From contig OX246745.1 of the NCBI GenBank assembly GCA_945910005.1, positions 15,822,006 to 15,886,005 on the forward strand: a stretch of 64,000 nucleotides of DNA, written 5' to 3'. This stretch comes from Isoperla grammatica (lineage: Eukaryota > Arthropoda > Insecta > Plecoptera > Perlodidae). A program made the position numbers and the translations under genes. Shown here piece by piece: positions 1 to 11,750 of the stretch. The notes beneath the pieces were generated by a model. The model searched no databases and was not told where the DNA came from. It saw nothing but the letters and a program-made list of their open reading frames with translations. Numbering within the stretch: position 1 is the first letter of the stretch; each line of letters begins with the position of its first letter.

Positions 1-423
1 CAGTAATTTTACACCGAATTAATCTTCATACTCCCGAGTTGAATGTCCTCTATGATGGCACATGCAAATAAACTTGTTAGGTGAAACCATGATACAGAAG
101 TCTGATAGTCTGAAACCTTATATGCACAATACTGTAGTAAACATCCTTCCTTAACAATCAATATGTTCGATTCAGTTGATCATGTTGATCATGTTCAGAT
201 TAACCAAATTTACCTTAGGCATTCAGTTTTGTTGTGTGCTTTTGTTGAAATAAAGTTGTGGGATTCCATGAAATGCATTACAACCATGTTTACTGAAAAT
301 ACCCACCATACTTCCTTCGACGTGATTTAGGCTACTGTTGATATCACATGAGCAAGTTTTGCTGCAGGACTTTGTGTGCAGTGAAGTGCTACTCTGCACC
401 ATATCTCTATGCTCTGCACACCT
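1..423. other. AT-rich sequence, nothing recognised
   Basis: No open frame with family resemblance, no tandem structure and no RNA gene was seen here. The stretch ends at the left target duplication of the hAT element. Confidence 0.6.
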
Positions 424-431
424 ACCCAGGC

Positions 432-1076
432 TAGGGTTGCCAACTCTCCCATATTTCCCGGGAAATCCCGTTTTCCACTGTGATTTCCCGCTTCCCGTGT
501 CAACTCTACACGGGAATCAGTTTTCCCGTATTTTCATAATTTCTTTTAAAATACACATTTCGTAAACTTCCGCCTACTAACAGTACACGTTTTCAGCATT
601 TGAGCATTTTGAACTTACAGTCTAATGTTGAGACAGTTGCTTATTATTTATTAATGGTACATAAATGGTTAGACAATAGAAACAGATCAACCAGCTGAGT
701 TACAAGTTGTTAGTATTTATTCTCCTTCGTGTCAAAATTTTTATAATTATTTAAAAAGGGATATATAAAGATTCTATGTGATGCAAAATAGCTTGACAAA
801 ATGTAGAGGTAACCAGCTTAAACTATAGATATTAATTCAGTTTACCCTCCCTAATTAAACATTAATTGAATGAGAAAATTACACCTGCAAAGTTAATATT
901 AAATCCATAAAACTCATTTCATTTTCTGGGACCTAACGTCTATTATAGGAAAACATTTTTTTGCGCCTGCGGCGATTTGGCCTTTGGCAACTGGGACATC
1001 GCCGTCCTCTTTCCCTCTACATTTCACATCAATTTTAAAATTCCCATATTTTCATATTCAATAGTTGGCAACCCTA
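432..1076. mobile_element. hAT-type non-autonomous DNA transposon, 645 bp
   Basis: The ends are a 14-bp perfect inverted repeat, TAGGGTTGCCAACT on the left and AGTTGGCAACCCTA on the right. The flanks are ACCCAGGC (424-431) and ACCCAGAC (1077-1084), an 8-bp target-site duplication with one mismatch. Eight-base duplications are the hallmark of the hAT superfamily. The subterminal parts share TCCCATATTT-like words in both halves, but the interior shows no transposase frame, so the element would depend on a partner in trans. The single mismatch suggests an old insertion. The superfamily is inferred from duplication length and end structure only. Confidence 0.75.
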
Positions 1077-1325
1077 ACCCAGACATTCCTATCTTATGTT
1101 TCCTAGACTCTACTCCTCTTATATTCTCACAGTCACACTTGATTCCAACTAGTTGTGTAACTTGCTCCTTAGCAGACTGGCAATATATTTGTGGCTGTAC
1201 AGTGTACACAGTAAAGCTGATTTTACCATTGTGTGTATTCCATATTCCTACTGGTGGTACAACTTAGTCATGACAGTTGTAACAGTACAACAGTCTTATG
1301 TCGCATCCATTATTAGTGTGTAACT

Positions 1326-4300
1326 GCTCACTGCCCTCGATAGAATAGAATGTACCGGGGTGTCACAATTCCCTCTGTAGAGTGTACTGGGGCGTGCACT
1401 TCGTTCCATACAATGTACCGGGGCGTACGTACTGCCCTCCGTAGAATGTACCGGTGCGTACTCTGCCCTCTGTAGAATGTACCAGGGCGTACACTGCCCT
1501 CCGTAGAATGTACCAGGGCGTACACTGCCCTCCGAAGAATGTACCGGGGCGTACGTACTGCCCTCCGTAGAAATTACCGGGGCGTACACTGCCCTCCGTA
1601 GAAATTACCGGGGCGTACACTGCCCTCCGTAGAATGTACCAGGTAGTACTACACTGCCCTCCGTAGAATGTACCGGGGAGTACACTGCCCTCCGTAGGAT
1701 GTACCGGGGAGTACTACACTGCCCTCCGTAGAATGTACCAGGGAGTACACTGCCCTCCGTAGAATGTACCGGGGCGTACGTACTGCCCTCCGTAGAATGT
1801 ACCGGGGCGTACTCTGCCCTCTGTAGAATGTACCAGGGCGTACACTGCCCTCCGTAGAATGTACCAGGGCGTACACTGCCCTCCGTAGAATGTACCAGGG
1901 CGTACACTGCCCTCCGAAGAATGTACCGGGGCGTACGTACTGCCCCCCGTAGAATGTACCAGGGCGTACACTGCCCTCTGTAGAATGTACCAGGGCGTAC
2001 ACTGCCCTCCGTAGAATGAACCAGGGCGTACAGTGCCCTCCGTAGAATGTACCAGGGCGTACACTGCCCTCCGTAGAATGTACCAGGGAGTACAGTGCCC
2101 TCCGTAGAATGTACCGGGGGTACACTGCCCTCCGTAGAATGTACCAGGGAGTACACTGCCCTCCGTAGAATGTACCGGGGGTACACTGCCCTCCGTAGAA
2201 TGGACCGGGGCATACACTGCCCTCTGTAGAATGTACCAGGGAGTACACTGCCCTCCGTAAAATGTACCAGGGAGTACACTGCCCTCCGTAGAATGTACCA
2301 GGGAGTACACTGCCCTCCGTAGAATGTACCAGGGCGTACACTGCCCTCCGTAGAATGTACCAGGGCGTACACTGCCCTCCGTAGAATGTACCAGGGAGTA
2401 CACTGCCCTCTGTAGAATGGACCGGGGCGAACACTGCCCTCCGTAAAATGTCCCAGGGCCAGGGCGTACACTGCCCTCCGTAGAATGTACCAGGGCGTAC
2501 ACTGCCCTCCGTAGAATGTACCAGGGCGTACACTGCCCTCCGTAGAATGTACCAGGGCGTACACTGCCCTCCGTAGAATGTACCAGGGAGTACACTGCCC
2601 TCTGTAGAATGGACCGGGGCGAACACTGCCCTCCGTAAAATGTCCCAGGGCCAGGGCGTACACTGCCCTCCGTAGAATGTACCAGGGCGTACACTGCCCT
2701 CCGTAGAATGTACCAGGGCGTACACTGCCCTCCGTAGAATGTACCGGGGCGTACACTGCCCTCCGTAGAATGGACCGGGGCGAACACTGCCCTCCGTAGA
2801 ATGTACCAGGTAGTACTACACTGCCCTCCGTAGAATGTACCAGGGAGTACACTGCCCTCTGTAGAATGGACCGGGGCGAACACTGCCCTCCGTAAAATGT
2901 ACCAGGGCCAGGGCGTACACTGCCCTCCGTAGAATGTACCAGGGAGTACACTGCCCTCTGTAGAATGGACCGGGGCGAACACTGCCCTCCGTAAAATGTA
3001 CTAGGGCCAGGGCGTACACTGCCCTCCGTAGAATGTACCAGGGAGTACTACACTGCCGTCCGTAGAATGTACCAGGGAGTACACTGCCCTGTGTAGAATG
3101 TACCAGGGCGTACACTGCCCTCCGTAGAATGTACCAGGGCGTACACTGCCCTCCGTAGAATGTACCGGGGCGTACACTGCCCTCCGTAGAATGCACCAGG
3201 GAGTACTACACTGCCCTCCGTAGAATGTACCAGGGAGTACACTGCCCTCTGTAGAATGGACCGGGGCGAACACTGCCCTCCGTAAAATGTCCCAGGGCCA
3301 GGGCGTACACTGCCCTCCGTAGAATGTACCAGGGCGTACACTGCCCTCCGTAGAATGTACCAGGGAGTACTACACTGCCCTCCGTAGAATGTACCAGGGA
3401 GTACACTGCCCTCTGTAGAATGGACCGGGGCGAACACTGCCCTCCGTAAAATGTCCCAGGGCCAGGGCGTACACTGCCCTCCGTAGAATGTACCAGGGAG
3501 TACTACACTGCCCTCCGTAGAATGTACCAGGGAGTACACTGCCCTCTGTAGAATGGACCGGGGCGAACACTGCCCTCCGTAAAATGTCCCAGGGCCAGGG
3601 CGTACACTGCCCTCCGTAGAATGTACCAGGGAGTACTACACTGCCCTCCGTAGAATGTACCAGGGAGTACACTGCCCTCTGTAGAATGGACCGGGGCGAA
3701 CACTGCCCTCCGTAAAATGTCCCAGGGCCAGGGCGTACACTGCCCTCCGTAGAATGTACCAGGGCGTACACTGCCCTCCGTAGAATGTACCAGGGAGTAC
3801 TACACTGCCCTCCGTAGAATGGTCCGGGGCGAACACTGCCCTCCGTAAAATATACCGGGGCCAGGGCGTACACTGCCCTCCGTAGAATGTACCGGGGCGA
3901 ACACTGCCCTCCGTAGAATGTACCAGGGCGTACACTGCCCTCCGTAGAATGTACCGGGGGTACACTGCCTTCCGTAGAATGGACCAGGGCATACACTGCC
4001 CTCTGTAGAATGTACCAGGGAGTACACTGCCCTCCGTAAAATGTACCAGGGAGTACACTGCCCTCCGTAGAATGTACCAGGGAGTACACTGCCCTCCGTA
4101 GAATGTACCAGGGCGTACACTGCCCTCCGTAGAATGTACCAGGGCGTACACTGCCCTCCGTAGAATGTACCAGGGAGTACACTGCCCTCTGTAGAATGGA
4201 CCGGGGCGAACACTGCCCTCCGTAAAATGTCCCAGGGCCAGGGCGTACACTGCCCTCCGTAGAATGTACCAGGGCGTACACTGCCCTCCGTAGAATGTAC

Positions 4301-7300
4301 CAGGGCGTACACTGCCCTCCGTAGAATGTACCAGGGCGTACACTGCCCTCCGTAGAATGTACCAGGGAGTACACTGCCCTCTGTAGAATGGACCGGGGCG
4401 AACACTGCCCTCCGTAAAATGTCCCAGGGCCAGGGCGTACACTGCCCTCCGTAGAATGTACCAGGGCGTACACTGCCCTGTGTAGAATGTACCAGGGCGT
4501 ACACTGCCCTCCGTAGAATGTACCAGGGCGTACACTGCCCTCCGTAGAATGTACCGGGGCGTACACTGCCCTCCGTAGAATGCACCAGGGAGTACTACAC
4601 TGCCCTCCGTAGAATGTACCAGGGAGTACACTGCCCTCTGTAGAATGGACCGGGGCGAACACTGCCCTCCGTAAAATGTCCCAGGGCCAGGGCGTACACT
4701 GCCCTCCGTAGAATGTACCAGGGCGTACACTGCCCTCCGTAGAATGTACCAGGGAGTACTACACTGCCCTCCGTAGAATGTACCAGGGAGTACACTGCCC
4801 TCTGTAGAATGGACCGGGGCGAACACTGCCCTCCGTAAAATGTCCCAGGGCCAGGGCGTACACTGCCCTCCGTAGAATGTACCAGGGAGTACTACACTGC
4901 CCTCCGTAGAATGTACCAGGGAGTACACTGCCCTCTGTAGAATGGACCGGGGCGAACACTGCCCTCCGTAAAATGTCCCAGGGCCAGGGCGTACACTGCC
5001 CTCCGTAGAATGTACCAGGGAGTACTACACTGCCCTCCGTAGAATGTACCAGGGAGTACACTGCCCTCTGTAGAATGGACCGGGGCGAACACTGCCCTCC
5101 GTAAAAAGTCCCAGGGCCAGGGCGTACACTGCCCTCCGTAGAATGTACCAGGGCGTACACTGCCCTCCGTAGAATGTACCAGGGAGTACTACACTGCCCT
5201 CCGTAGAATGGTCCGGGGCGAACACTGCCCTCCGTAAAATGTACCGGGGCCGGTGCGTACACTGCCCTCCGTAGAATGTACCGGGGCGAACACTGCCCTC
5301 CGTAGAATGTACCAGGGCGTACACTGCCCTCCGTAGAATGTACCAGGTAGTACTACACTGCCCTCCGTAGAATGTACCAGGGAGTACACTGCCCTCTGTA
5401 GAATGGACCGGGGCGAACACTGCCCTCCGTAAAATGTACCGGGGCCAGGGCGTTCACTGCCCTCCGTAGAATGTACCGGGGCGTACACTGCTTTCCGTAG
5501 TATGTACCGGGGCGTACACTGCCCTCCGTAGTATGTACCGAGGCGTACACTGCCCTCCGTAGAATGTACCAGGTAGTACTACACTGCCCTCCGTAGAATG
5601 TACCAGGGCGTACACTGCCCTCCGTAGAAGGGACCGGGGCGTACACTGCCCTCCGTAGAATGTACCAGGGCGTACACTGCCCTCCGTAGAAGGGACCGGG
5701 GCGTACACTGCCCTCCGTAGAATGTACCAGGGAGTACACTGCCCTCCGTAGAATGTACCAGGGCGTACACTGCCCTCCGTAGAAGGGACCGGGGCGTACA
5801 CTGCCCTCCGTAGAATGTACCAGGGAGTACACTGCCCTCCGTAGAATGTACCAGGGCGTACACTGCCTTCCGTAGAATGTACCAGGGAGTACTACACTGC
5901 CCTCCGTAGAATGTACCAGGGAGTACACTGCCCTCTGTGAATGGACCGGGGCGAACACTGCCCTCCGTAAAATGTCCCAGGGCCAGGGCGTACACTGCCC
6001 TCCGTAGAATGTACCAGGGCGTACACTGCCCTCCGTAGAATGTACCAGGGAGTACTACACTGCCCTCCGTAGAATGGTCCGGGGCGAACACTGCCCTCCG
6101 TAAAATGTACCGGGGCCAGGGCGTACACTGCCCTCTGTAGAATGGACCGGGGCGAACACTGCCCTCCGTAAAATGTACCGGGGCCAGGGCGTACACTGCC
6201 CTCCGTAGAATGTACCAGGGCGTACACTGCTTGCCGTAGTATGTACCGGGGCGTACACTGCCCTCCGTAGTATGTACCGGGGCGTACACTGCCCTCCGTA
6301 GAATGTACCAGGTAGTACTACACTGCCCTCCGTAGAATGTACCAGGGCGTACACTGCCCTCCGTAGAAGGGACCGGGGCGTACACTGCCCTCCGTAGAAT
6401 GTACCAGGGCGTACACTGCCCTCCGTAGAAGGGACCGGGGCGTACACTGCCCTCCGTAGAATGTACCAGGGAGTACACTGCCCTCCGTAGAATGTACCAG
6501 GGCGTACACTGCCCTCCGTAGAAGGGACCGGGGCGTACACTGCCCTCCGTAGAATGTACCAGGGAGTACACTGCCCTCCGTAGAATGTACCAGGGCGCAC
6601 ACTGCCCTCCGTAGAATGTACCAGGGAGTACACTGCCCTCTGTAGAATGGACCGGGGCGAACACTGCCCTCCGTAAAATGTCCCAGGGCCAGGGCGTACA
6701 CTGCCCTCCGTAGAATGTACCAGGGCGTACACTGCCCTCCGTAGAATGTACCAGGGCGTACACTGCCCTCCGTAGAATGTACCAGGGAGTACACTGCCCT
6801 CTGTAGAATGGACCGGGGCGAACACTGCCCTCCGTAAAATGTCCCAGGGCCAGGGCGTACACTGCCCTCCGTAGAATGTACCAGGGCGTACACTGCCCTC
6901 CGTAGAATGTACCAGGGCGTACACTGCCCTCCGTAGAATGTACCAGGGAGTACACTGCCCTCTGTAGAATGGACCGGGGCGAACACTGCCCTCCGTAAAA
7001 TGTCCCAGGGCCAGGGCGTACACTGCCCTCCGTAGAATGTACCAGGGCGTACACTGCCCTCCGTAGAATGTACCGGGGCGTACACTGCCCTCCGTAGAAT
7101 GGACCGGGGCGAACACTGCCCTCCGTAGAATGTACCAGGGCGTACACTGCCCTCCGTAGAATGTACCGGGGCGAACACTGCCCTCCGTAGAATGGACCGG
7201 GGCGAACACTGCCCTCAGTAGAATGTACCGGGGCGTACACTGCCCTCCGTAGAATGTCCCAGGGCCAGGGCGTACACTGCCCTCCGTAGAATGTACCAGG

Positions 7301-7675
7301 GCGTACACTGCCCTCCGTAGAATGTCCCAGGGCCAGGGCGTACACTACCCTCCGTAGAATGTACCGGGGCGTACACTGCCCTCCGTAGAATGTCCCAGGG
7401 CCAGGGCGTACACTGCCCTCCGTAGAATGTACCAGGGCGTACACTGCCCTCAGTAGAATGTACCGGGGCGTACACTGCCCTCCGTAGAATGTCCCAGGGC
7501 CAGGGCGTACACTGCCCTCCGTAGAATGTACCAGGGCGTACACTGCCCTCCGTAGAATGTACCAGGGCGTACACTGCCCTCCGTAGAATGTCCCAGGGCC
7601 AGGGCGTACACTGCCCTCTGTAGAATGTACCAGGGCGTACACTGCCCTCCGTAGAATGTACCGGGGCGAACACAT
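1326..7675. repeat. Minisatellite of ~31-bp units, about 6.3 kb
   Basis: The basic unit is 31 bp and contains CCCTCCGTAGAATGTACC followed by AGGGCGTACACTG. Length variants of 34 bp (an extra TAC before ACACTG) and 37 bp (CCCAGGGCCAGGGCG) are interspersed, giving roughly 200 units. The left edge (1326-1430) holds strongly diverged units, whereas the right edge stops sharply near 7673. Because 31 leaves remainder 1 when divided by 3, every frame is visited in turn, and on the minus strand the unit has no stop in any frame. This yields long but almost certainly non-coding open frames of up to 720 codons. On the plus strand the TAG in CGTAGAA interrupts every frame. Confidence 0.97.
3091..5339. 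repeat. Higher-order duplication in the 31-bp array, 1,389-bp offset
   Basis: Private variants recur exactly 1,389 bp apart. CCCTGTGTAGAATG has its variant G at 3091 and again at 4480, and GGTCCGGGGC occurs at 3821 and again at 5210. The intervening order of 31-, 34- and 37-bp units also matches. Block A is about 3091-3950 and block B about 4480-5339. Inside both lie repeats of a 133-bp four-unit super-unit (34+31+31+37). Other super-units of 192 bp (near 2408 and 2600) and 161 bp (near 6638, 6799 and 6960) occur elsewhere. The pattern fits unequal exchange at several scales. Confidence 0.88.
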
Positions 7676-9395
7676 GCAGATGATCACTCGAACGTGACAA
7701 TATACCATCCATTGGTTAGAGTTTTTCTCAGCGTTCATCATTCCGGACCATCAGATGACCTTCAGAGCCTGGGTGTCACGTTCTTGCCTCGTCATGCCAA
7801 GGTTTGGTACTTTTCGATACGTGGTACAGTCAATACAACAAGTCTTTCCTTTACTTTGTCTCCTTTCACGACAATGTCGATACTCGAACCAAATGTCGGC
7901 TATTTTCCAGGGATGACATTCAATGATATCTCGGATTAACTGTTCTTTCGTTCATGCCTTCAATTCAGACTGAACCGTTTTCGACTCCCGGTAACGCCAT
8001 TCAGGTAGAAGAACAACGAACATAATATCTCGTCTAAATTTAAAAATATGAATGAACAGGTACAATGAAAGCTAAAATTAATTCAAAAATTGTTTTAAAG
8101 TATCGGATAAAAATCATGAAAATTTCATGTACGGTATTTGTTACGGTTTTTGTATTGACAATTCAAAATTGAAAAACGTGAACAGAACATAAGGAAGGGA
8201 AATTTAAAAAGTCCCGGTTATTTCATACTGTCTAAATCAAACAATTTCGAAGATACGTATATGTAACCAATTAAGTTATAAGTTTACACAAAAATTCTTA
8301 TTCCCAAAATTGAATTAAGTTTTCGTTTTTATCTCAATTTTGGGTTTTGTTACAAATAGAAAATTCAGTATATATTGTACCAGAAAACAATTGAAATTAT
8401 TCTTTAAAAATAAACAGATTTGATATTTATATTATAATAAGGTTCCTGAATGGGTCAACTTTAGTAAATCCATCAAACATTGCACCACTAGAATCAACGG
8501 TTAGTAGAGGCAGACAATACACCATGCAGAGTATTATTACATTGATGCTCCTAATGGAAACTGAGTTTTAAACTGTCATTTTGCCGTATACGGAAGAATA
8601 GACGTCACGTAGGCCTATACCTGCATTGTTGCCATTGCAGGATAACACACGTTAACGTGCACATTTTCTAAATAATGGAAAATGAATACTAAACAAAACA
8701 ATGCAAAATATGTCGTTTTTGTTGTTTTATATCCATAGAAACGTATTTTCCTTTGCACATTTTTCTTATTGATGTGCAGTCTACCTCTCTCTACCTATAC
8801 ACACAAGAGGATTATCCAAGAATAAATTAAACCGTGGTTTTTTAGATGGCTGCACAACATCGAAACATTGATAAGCGGCAGCCGTATTATGGTTTCGTAA
8901 ACTCTGGAGTGAAAAATGAAACAATCAATTTGAGGAGACGTCGACTAAAACTGAGGGACCGTTTAGTTGTTCATATAATATTTAAGCCACGAAGGAAAAC
9001 CACTAAATGATCTAAATTAAAGGAAAAACTAGAATGAGAACTTAATGAAAATTGAAATGGATACCAACAGAAATTAATTGGCTAAACTACGAAAGCAAAG
9101 AATGGAAAGCTGTTCAAACAAATCCGCGCAATGATTACGTGAAAAAGCTGTACTGGCTCAATAATAAATACTTTATATATTTTAGTCAATACGGTTGTTA
9201 TTTCTTAATAATAAACGCTCCTTCACGCACGCTGTTTCAACGCAAATCGACAGATTCCTAGGATTCCTTTCGTCGTCGAAATCCCACCGAATTCCAGTAG
9301 GTAGCTGATTGAAAACGTAAACTTCAGTATATACAAAATATCTTGGACTTCCCGTGTTTTAGAAAATGGCGCCACCCCCTTACCAGATTCGAGTT
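7676..9395. other. AT-rich sequence without recognisable gene
   Basis: Only short chance open frames are present. One TAGGCCTA word lies at 8610-8617. No repeat structure was found by eye. Confidence 0.5.
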
Positions 9396-9398
9396 GTA

Positions 9399-9574
9399 GG
9401 CCCGAATGCATAGTCCAGACTCAAGCCTTCCTCAACTCAGCCTCTCCTCAGCCTCGCCCAACCGCCAATCACGGAGCGGCATTGCCGTGTAGATGGCTCT
9501 GTGATTGGTGGCTAGGTGAGGCTGAGGAGAGGCTGAGTTGAGGAGGGCTTGAGGGTGAACTATGCATTCGGGCC
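9399..9574. mobile_element. Harbinger-like MITE, copy 1, 176 bp
   Basis: The element is almost entirely a foldback. It begins GGCCCGAATGCATAGT and ends with the reverse complement, ACTATGCATTCGGGCC, with long arms rich in CTCAGCCTCTCCTCAGCC and its complement. GTA lies immediately on both sides (9396-9398 and 9575-9577), consistent with a 3-bp target duplication. Three-base duplications and GGSCCG-type ends are usual in PIF/Harbinger-derived MITEs. It has no coding capacity. Copy 2 at 9836 has the same length. Confidence 0.8.
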
Positions 9575-9609
9575 GTAGAAGCGGACAGAGACCGGGCGAG
9601 TCCGCGAGC

Positions 9610-9795
9610 GATATTTTAAAGGGAACGTGAAAGGAACTAAGTTACTTTTGAGGAACGCCTCAGTTCCTTTTCAAGGCAAAGTTACTTAACCTTTCAAAGT
9701 TCCTTTTTTGGGGGAACTTGCCCAAGACTGATCACTACCCCCAACACTTCCGCCACAGTGATGGTAAAGGATGAGCAGCTACGGAGGATCAGCGT
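9610..9795. repeat. Local direct repeat, copy A (empty site)
   Basis: This ~186-bp segment, from GATATTTTAAAGGG to GAGGATCAGCGT, is repeated at 9805-10172 with only a few differences. Here GGAACTAAGTTACT is uninterrupted, with a single TAA at 9638-9640. In copy B the same point carries a MITE. The segment is of unknown nature; CAGTTCC/GGAACTT words give it internal inverted symmetry. Confidence 0.9.
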
Positions 9796-9804
9796 GACAC
9801 AAGT

Positions 9805-10172
9805 GATATTTTAAAGGGAACGTGAAAGGAACTAAGGTCCGAATGCATAGTCCAAACTCAAGCCTTCCTCAACTCAGCCTCTCCTCAGCCTCACCTAACC
9901 ACCAATCACAGAACAGCATTGCCATGCGGACGGCTCTGTGATTGGTGGCTTGGTGAGGCTGAGGAGAGGCTGAGTTGAGGAGGGCTTGAGTGTGAACTAA
10001 GCATTCGAGCCTAAGTTACTTTTGAGGAACGCCTCAGTTCCTTTTCAAGGCAAAGTTACTAAACCTTACAAAGTTCCTTTTTTGGGGGAACTTGCCCAAG
10101 ACTGATCACTACCCCCAACACTTCCGCCACAGTGATGGTAAATGATGAGCAGCTACGGAGGATCAGCGTCCT
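9805..10172. repeat. Local direct repeat, copy B (filled site)
   Basis: This is the same segment as 9610-9795, split by the MITE at 9836-10011. The sequence reads GGAACTAA, then the MITE, then TAAGTTACT, so TAA has been duplicated. Outside the insertion the copies differ at only a handful of positions, for example GGTAAAGGATG versus GGTAAATGATG. Confidence 0.9.
9836..10011. mobile_element. Harbinger-like MITE, copy 2, 176 bp, TSD TAA
   Basis: The left end is GGTCCGAATGCATAGT and the right end ACTAAGCATTCGAGCC, so the arms are slightly diverged from copy 1. TAA flanks both sides (9833-9835 and 10012-10014). The uninterrupted paralogue at 9638-9640 has one TAA, which proves a 3-bp duplication. 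TAA/TTA targets are typical of PIF/Harbinger elements. Confidence 0.88.
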
Positions 10173-10740
10173 AGTGGATGATTAATTATGGTGGACTCTA
10201 ATACGAGGTCTCGGCAGTTCGGCTCCGCATTGTTCCGTTTTAAAGCAGCCCCCCCCCCCCCCCCCTCCCCCCCCTGCTCCATGCGCTGCAACCCCTTCCA
10301 CGCTCGAGGTTCAATGAAAGGGTGTAATCACATCGCAGGGGTTGATGAGTCTGAAGGCTGCCTCCGCGCGGGCTGCAGCTCCGCCAGCCACTTCGCGGTG
10401 TACAACTTATCCTTCTGCACAACTAGGCGGCATTTTCAATTAAACTTCTCGTGTGCTTCATATTACGCAAAAGTAAAGCTGAAGTAAATTTCTAGCGATT
10501 TGTTTTCGTTTTTTAAGTGTTTTTTGGTGAAGCTGGATTTCCCAGACGCTCTAAATGAGCCGCCGCATCATAAAGCGACACTGGTTTGTTGTGTTGTGTT
10601 TTGTTGTGTCTACCGAGGGGTCACCCGCTCCACTTGCCTGGTTGTCTACTCGTGCGCTGTGCAGACAGACGGTCAGGCGTCTTCTGCCGTTAGTATGCCA
10701 CTCTAGGCTACTCTAGCCACTAGCGGACAGCGGTTCGTGG
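10173..10740. other. Spacer with poly-C tract (10249-10274)
   Basis: A C-run interrupted once by T lies at 10249-10274. Moderately GC-rich sequence follows to about 10400. Short open frames on both strands have no recognisable motif. Confidence 0.5.
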
Positions 10741-11750
10741 GGTAGAGGTTGGTAGAGCATACACTGGCTGTTGGTAGAGCATACTAGCTGTTGGCAGAGC
10801 ATACTAGCTGTTGGTAGAGCATACTAGCTGTTGGCAGAGCATACTAGCTGTTGGTAGAGCATACTAGCTGTTGGTAGAGCATACTAGCTGTTGGTAGAGC
10901 ACACTAGCTGTTGGTAGAGCATACTAGCTGTTGGTAGAGCATACTAGCTGTTGGCAGAGCATACTAGCTGTTGGTAGAGCATACTAGCTGTTGGTAGAGC
11001 ATACTAGCTGTTGGTAGAGCATACTAGCTGTTGGCAGAGCATACTAGCTGTTGGTAGAGCATACTAGCTGTTGGTAGAGCATACTAGCTGTTGGCAGAGC
11101 ATACTAGCTGTTGGTAGAGCATACTAGCTGTTGGTAGAGCATACTAGCTGTTGGTAGAGCACACACTGGCTGTTGGTAGAGCATACTAGCTGTTGGTAGA
11201 GCATACTAGCTGTTGGTAGAGCATACTAGCAGTTGGTAGAGCATACTAGCTGTTGGTAGAGCATACTAGCTGTTGGTAGAGCACACACTGGCTGTTGGTA
11301 GAGCATACTAGCTGTTGGCAGAGCATACTAGCTGTTGGTAGAGCATACTAGCTGTTGGTAGAGCATACTAGCTGTTGGTAGAGCATACTAGCAGTTGGTA
11401 GAGCATACTAGCTGTTGGTAGAGCATATTAGCTGTTGGTAGAGCATACTAGCTGTTGGTAGAGCATATTAGCTGTTGGTAGAGCATACTAGCTGTTGGTA
11501 AAGCATACTCTAGCAGTTAGCTGAACACACTAGCTGTTGGTAGAGCATACTAGCTGTTGGTAGAGCATACTAGCTGTTGGTAGAGCACACTCTAGCAGTT
11601 AGCTGAGCACACTAGCTGTTGGTAGAGCATACTAGCTGTTGGAAGAGCATACTAGCTGTTGGAAGAGCATATTAGCTGTTGGTAGAGCATACTCTTGTAG
11701 TTAGCTGAGCACACTAGTATAGTTGATTGAGCATACTGGCAGTTGGTGGA
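10741..11750. repeat. 20-bp minisatellite, about 50 units
   Basis: The unit is TAGCTGTTGGTAGAGCATAC, with a common T/C variant (GGTAG or GGCAG). The register is exact over 10801-11160, where three units fill each 60 bases. A 22-bp variant, CACACTGGCTG, recurs near 11161 and 11283, about six units apart. The right end decays into AGTTAGCTGA-type units after 11500. No frame across it resembles a protein. Confidence 0.96.

Noticed and set aside
1326..7675. CRISPR-like array
   Set aside because: Repeats of ~31 bp are contiguous with no unique spacers, and the context is an animal genome.
5579..7741. 720-codon minus-strand open frame
   Set aside because: It runs through the 31-bp minisatellite and exists because the unit has no minus-strand stop in any frame. 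Neighbouring frames are equally open, so it is not evidence of a protein.
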